Positions 34,610 to 38,147 of a stretch of 38,147 nucleotides of DNA are shown here, piece after piece (within the stretch, counting starts at the first letter, position 1; each line of letters begins with the position of its first letter). The notes beneath the pieces are model-generated. The model worked only from the letters and a program-made list of their open reading frames with translations, was not told the origin of the DNA and searched no databases. The translations under genes were made by a program, and so were the position numbers. Source of the DNA: Pseudomonadota bacterium (GTDB lineage Bacteria; Pseudomonadota; Gammaproteobacteria; Burkholderiales; Sulfuriferulaceae); the NCBI GenBank assembly GCA_021790515.1, contig JAJYHV010000038.1:34798-72944 (forward strand), given 5' to 3'.

Positions 34610-37600
34610 ATGACATCGAAAGAGACTTTTGCCGCCTTGCAGCGCCGGAACGATGCCAATGCCTTACTGGCACGCGTGAATCGCCTGGTTTTCGAGGTAA
34701 ATGATGGTACAGAGATGTTGCGGCAAGTGTGCCAACTGGGAGTGGATCAGGCACATGCCCATTTGACCTTTCTTGCGCGCCCCGATGAAGAGGGGCGTTT
34801 TCATTTCTTTTCCGCCGCCGGTGATTTGTCTTATCTGAACGACTTGTTCATTTCCACCAATCCCGATATCAGTGCCGGACAAGGCGGGTTCGGGCAGGCA
34901 TGGCGCGAAGCGCGCGCCTATTTTATCAACGATTTTACGCCAACTTCTTTTTTGGCAGACTGGCGCGCACGGGCACTGGACTTCGGTTTGCATTCTGCTG
35001 CGATATTGCCGGTTTTTCGTCAAGACAAGTTGTGGGCGTTGTTTGTGTTGTTGATGACAGAGCGCCATGTTTTTGATGAAACATTGCAATCCCTGCTGGA
35101 AATATTGGCACGGGATATGTCGCAGGGAATCGAGCGCATCATGGCGCGACGTCTGCAGCATGCATTGCTGGACAATACCGTGGTCGGAATGACATTGACA
35201 GCAAAACGCAAGATTATTTTCTATAACAAAAAATTCTCCGAAATGTTTGGTTACTCGCCCGAAGAACTGATGGGTTTGTCCAGTCGGCAGATTTATATGG
35301 ATGAGGCTGAGTATGCGCGGGTGGGGGCAGCTTATCAGGCGTTGCGCGATGCGGGATCAGCGGTTGAATTGCAGGCCGTCAGGTTTGCGCGCAAAGATGG
35401 CAGGCTGTTGTTGTGTGACATCAGTGGCATTGCTTTTGGCGATACGGACGATGATCGGGTGGTCTGGACACTGGTGAATGTCGATTTGCGTGAGCAGCAG
35501 ACGCAATATCTGCTGGCGATGCAGCAAGCAGAAGCATGGCGTGCACGTCACGATTCCCTGACTGAACTGCCCAATCGTTTCGCTTTGGAACAATATTTGC
35601 CCCAGGCGATCGCGCATGCGAAGCGTATGGATACAGTACTGGCTGTCGGTTTTCTGGATCTGGATGATTTCAAATCGGTCAATGATTCGTTGGGGCACGA
35701 TGCCGGGGATACGCTGCTGCGTCAGCTAGTGGTGCGTTTGCGTAAATATTTGCGGGCAAGTGATTTTTTGGCTCGCCTGGGGGGTGATGAATTTGTTGTA
35801 ATCATTGAAGATCTTGATAGCCAACAGTTTGGTTGGCAGTTAAAGGCGGCGCTGGAACGTCTGCATGGCGCGGTTGAATCTCCATTTGAGTTGGTATCGG
35901 GTGTCAGATCTGTCGTGGGAATGAGTATGGGTGTGGTGCTGTTTCCCTTTGATAGCGAAGATCCGGATGAATTGTTGCGACTGGCTGATGCAGCGATGTA
36001 TCAAAGCAAGCAGGATAAAACGCTCCGCACCAGTTGGTGGCAACAGGGGGATACATTGCAACAACGGAGTACTGTGTCTGTTTTCGATCCGTACGGGCAA
36101 GAATCCATCGCTTTGCTGACGAAATTCAGCGGCTTGCTTGATGCTGTTAACATGCTGTTTTTAAGTAATTTTTATGCAGATAAGACGCAACATTCCGAAC
36201 TTGATCCGGCTTTTTCGCATTTATTGCCGGCAGAGTTGGAAGCGCTGAAAACCAACCAGATCGAGCATTTGCAGTTCATTATGCAACCGGATGTGCAGCG
36301 AGAGGACGTGCTCGATAGCAGCATCAAGCATCTGAATTCTACTTACATGTTGATGGGCATCGATGCGCTGAATTTGATGCGGATATCGAATCTGTGGCGC
36401 CATTTAATGGTGAACGAATTAAACCGGGTGGATCTGGCGACACGGGATCGGTATTTGTTGGTGCTGGTGGCGGACGCTCGCTTGCAGGATGGTATTCAGG
36501 CGCAACTGGAAGCCGGACAGCACACCGTGACGGCATGGTTTGATGTGCTGGCGCAGCCATTACCGGACACTGCCGTGCCATGGGTAGATGTGCAACAGAG
36601 CGAATTGTCACTCATTGGTGATTTGCAGGGCATTCGGGTGTGTGCAGTATTACGGCCGAATGCCGAAGGCGTGTTTAAAGTGGAAGCCAGTGCGGGTGAA
36701 TACGCTGAGGCGTTTCGGGAAATTTTTTACCACCCGGACAAGCAGATTCTACTCGATGTACGAGAACCTGGTGGCAAGGGATTGGTGCCGCTGGCGTTCC
36801 GCGATGGCGTCATGCATACCACCATCGTACATGGCGACGACGAACACGTCAGGCTCTGGCACGAAGATGCACGTCGTTTTGGGGTATTCAGCATGGTGGC
36901 GATTCCACTGCCCATGGCACCGGAAAAACCGCGCGTGGTACTGGCATTGTATGGCGCATATCCGAATCAGTTTGATACTGTCTGGGTAGCGCAGTTTTGC
37001 CGCGGTTTGCAGCAACGCTGGTCTGGTTTGCTGGCGCAGCGCGAATTGAATGTACGCGAGACAATTTCCCAGGATCTGGCGTTGAACTATCGCGAAAGGC
37101 TGTTTGCGGGCGGGTTGCGCATGTTGGTGCAACCCGTGGTTGATTTGCATGCCGGTAAACTGGTCAAGGCAGAGGTGTTGGCGCGACTGGTGCTGGATGA
37201 TGGCAGCGTGATTGCACCCAATGTGTTTCTGCCATTATTGGGAATCGCGGAGCTGGATCATTTGTTTCGCCTCGGGTTAAACATGGCGTTGGAATTTTTG
37301 AAGCAATGGGAAGCGCGCGGTTTGGTCATTGACGTTTCCATCAATCTGTCGCCAAGCACATTGTTGAATGCTGATTGTCCCGTGTGGGTGGATGTCGCCT
37401 TGCGCCAGCACGGCATCGCACCGCACCGATTGGTGCTGGAATTGCTGGAAACCCAGGACATGAATAGCGTAGTGCAGCAAGAAACCGTCGAGCAGTTAAG
37501 CCGCTTGGGGGTGAAACTGGCAATGGACGACCTGGGTTCGGGTTACAGTAGTTTGCTGCGCATGGCCGAGATGCCGTTCCACATCATCAAGGCCGATCAG

Positions 37601-38083
37601 GGATTGTTGCGCCAGTTGCGCAAAAATCCGGTGCAAACGCTGGCGCTGGTGGTGAGCATTTTGCAAATGGGGCGTGATTTTGAGCGCGAGGTGATCATTG
37701 AAGGTCTGGAAGATACAGACATGGTCGATGCTGTGATGTTGCTTGGTGCGCGCTTTGGTCAAGGTTATGCCTTGGCTCGTCCGATGCCGGCAGCGCAATT
37801 GCCTGATTGGCAGGTGCCGTCATACGATAACTCTGTCCAACAACCGGTCATCAAAAATTATCTTGGTGCTCTGGCTTGGCACTGGGCCGTCAGACATGGG
37901 ATGACACAAGGTAAGAAATCAATATTGAAATTGTGCCCCATGACCAGATTTTTGCTCGCGCAGCAACCCGTGGATGATGAAGCTGTACGCTGGCATGCCG
38001 CGATGCACGGAAAGAACGACTCCTTTGAAGAAGCCGGACGAAATCTGATGAACTGGCTGGTAGAAAAAGTGCGTAATCAGTAA
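34610..38083 (+). CDS. GAF-PAS-GGDEF-globin-like-GAF-EAL cyclic-di-GMP protein
   Basis: Very large c-di-GMP signalling protein of 1157 residues, with no membrane segment. In order: GAF-like sensor (about 20-175); PAS (about 186-295, VGMTLTAKRKIIFYNKKF); GGDEF diguanylate cyclase (motif G391-G-D-E-F, preceded by R-A-S-D at the inhibitory I-site spacing); a globin-sensor-like helical domain (about 495-610), where Tyr579 falls at the expected proximal-His position; a second GAF-like domain (about 625-800); EAL phosphodiesterase (E-V-L at 855-857, NLSPSTL, ELLETQDM, MDDLGSGYSSLLRM, EGLED); and a C-terminal extension with CPMTRFL and WHAAMH. Both enzymatic halves appear potentially active. I start it at the ATG at 34610; a GTG at 34586 is possible, and neither has a strong ribosome site. 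The 125-base gap before it shows no clear terminator. Confidence 0.88.
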   Translation: MTSKETFAALQRRNDANALLARVNRLVFEVNDGTEMLRQVCQLGVDQAHAHLTFLARPDEEGRFHFFSAAGDLSYLNDLFISTNPDISAGQGGFGQAWREARAYFINDFTPTSFLADWRARALDFGLHSAAILPVFRQDKLWALFVLLMTERHVFDETLQSLLEILARDMSQGIERIMARRLQHALLDNTVVGMTLTAKRKIIFYNKKFSEMFGYSPEELMGLSSRQIYMDEAEYARVGAAYQALRDAGSAVELQAVRFARKDGRLLLCDISGIAFGDTDDDRVVWTLVNVDLREQQTQYLLAMQQAEAWRARHDSLTELPNRFALEQYLPQAIAHAKRMDTVLAVGFLDLDDFKSVNDSLGHDAGDTLLRQLVVRLRKYLRASDFLARLGGDEFVVIIEDLDSQQFGWQLKAALERLHGAVESPFELVSGVRSVVGMSMGVVLFPFDSEDPDELLRLADAAMYQSKQDKTLRTSWWQQGDTLQQRSTVSVFDPYGQESIALLTKFSGLLDAVNMLFLSNFYADKTQHSELDPAFSHLLPAELEALKTNQIEHLQFIMQPDVQREDVLDSSIKHLNSTYMLMGIDALNLMRISNLWRHLMVNELNRVDLATRDRYLLVLVADARLQDGIQAQLEAGQHTVTAWFDVLAQPLPDTAVPWVDVQQSELSLIGDLQGIRVCAVLRPNAEGVFKVEASAGEYAEAFREIFYHPDKQILLDVREPGGKGLVPLAFRDGVMHTTIVHGDDEHVRLWHEDARRFGVFSMVAIPLPMAPEKPRVVLALYGAYPNQFDTVWVAQFCRGLQQRWSGLLAQRELNVRETISQDLALNYRERLFAGGLRMLVQPVVDLHAGKLVKAEVLARLVLDDGSVIAPNVFLPLLGIAELDHLFRLGLNMALEFLKQWEARGLVIDVSINLSPSTLLNADCPVWVDVALRQHGIAPHRLVLELLETQDMNSVVQQETVEQLSRLGVKLAMDDLGSGYSSLLRMAEMPFHIIKADQGLLRQLRKNPVQTLALVVSILQMGRDFEREVIIEGLEDTDMVDAVMLLGARFGQGYALARPMPAAQLPDWQVPSYDNSVQQPVIKNYLGALAWHWAVRHGMTQGKKSILKLCPMTRFLLAQQPVDDEAVRWHAAMHGKNDSFEEAGRNLMNWLVEKVRNQ

Positions 38084-38094
38084 GCAGAGGCCAA

Positions 38095-38147
38095 GAAACC
38101 GCTGACTGGTTCCGACGTCGCGACCGTGTGGGAATGAATCAGCGCTT
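38095..38147. repeat. Palindromic dispersed repeat at the right edge, related to the MITE-like end
   Basis: An imperfect palindrome centred on GTCGCGAC (38117-38124): left arm AACCGCTGACTGGTTCC, right arm, read in reverse, AAGCGCTGATTCATTCCC. Bases 38116-38142 match bases 882-908 in inverted orientation at 26 of 27 positions. It starts about a dozen bases after the GGDEF-EAL stop and is cut by the window edge, so the full element (a MITE, an insertion-sequence end or a REP-like repeat) cannot be decided here. Confidence 0.6.

Noticed and set aside
1-38147. CRISPR arrays, tRNA or rRNA genes, prophage or toxin-antitoxin genes
   Set aside because: No regularly spaced direct repeats with unique spacers, no tRNA- or rRNA-like sequence, and no such protein families were recognised.

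Overview
The window reads as a chromosomal segment of a motile betaproteobacterium, probably a chemolithoautotroph of the Nitrosomonadales/Gallionella/Ferrovum kind. This rests on a flagellar and chemotaxis gene order typical of Betaproteobacteria (flgA | flgB-L, cheA-W-MCP-R-D-B-Y-Z with a CheZ phosphatase), on moderate GC, and on a CbbY-type phosphatase, an encapsulated-ferritin homologue and a DUF2249-hemerythrin protein further along. The taxon is inferred from gene content only; no rRNA or tRNA gene is present.

Region 1 (60-11664) holds flagellar rod, hook and ring genes. flgA runs leftward. flgBCDEFGHIJ, then flgK and flgL, run rightward. The divergent flgA/flgB spacer carries a 165-bp MITE-like element (873-1037). 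A sigma-28-like promoter lies before flgK, whose variable domain is expanded by three tandem repeats.

Region 2 (11792-23644) is a chemotaxis operon: cheA, cheW, three chemoreceptors, cheR, cheD, cheB, cheY, cheZ, then a degenerate-EAL/HDOD protein. Two receptors end in an E-W-x-E-F pentapeptide that could tether CheR. The middle receptor has no periplasmic sensor. CheB consists only of the methylesterase domain: its receiver domain is missing, so the usual CheA-to-CheB feedback cannot work through this protein.

Region 3 (23705-29324) runs leftward. It has a TonB-dependent outer-membrane receptor with its own terminator, then the DNA replication and repair cluster dnaX-ybaB-recR followed by a HIT-domain gene. 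A 6-copy 12-bp tandem repeat lies just upstream of dnaX.

Region 4 (29434-38147) is metabolic, iron-related and regulatory. It has an FNR-like flavin reductase divergent from an encapsulated-ferritin (EncFtn) homologue, then cbbY, dksA, a small conserved hypothetical, a DUF2249-hemerythrin protein and a short malic enzyme (the last three closely coupled). It ends with a large GAF-PAS-GGDEF-globin-like-GAF-EAL protein. The EncFtn has neither an adjacent encapsulin shell gene nor a recognisable cargo-targeting tail. The last ~60 bases form an imperfect palindrome that shares 26 of 27 bases, inverted, with the left end of the MITE-like element.

The most interesting points are the orphan EncFtn paired with a divergent reductase, the receiver-less CheB, the globin-like sensor with Tyr where the proximal His is expected, and the mobile element in the promoter region of the flagellar operon.
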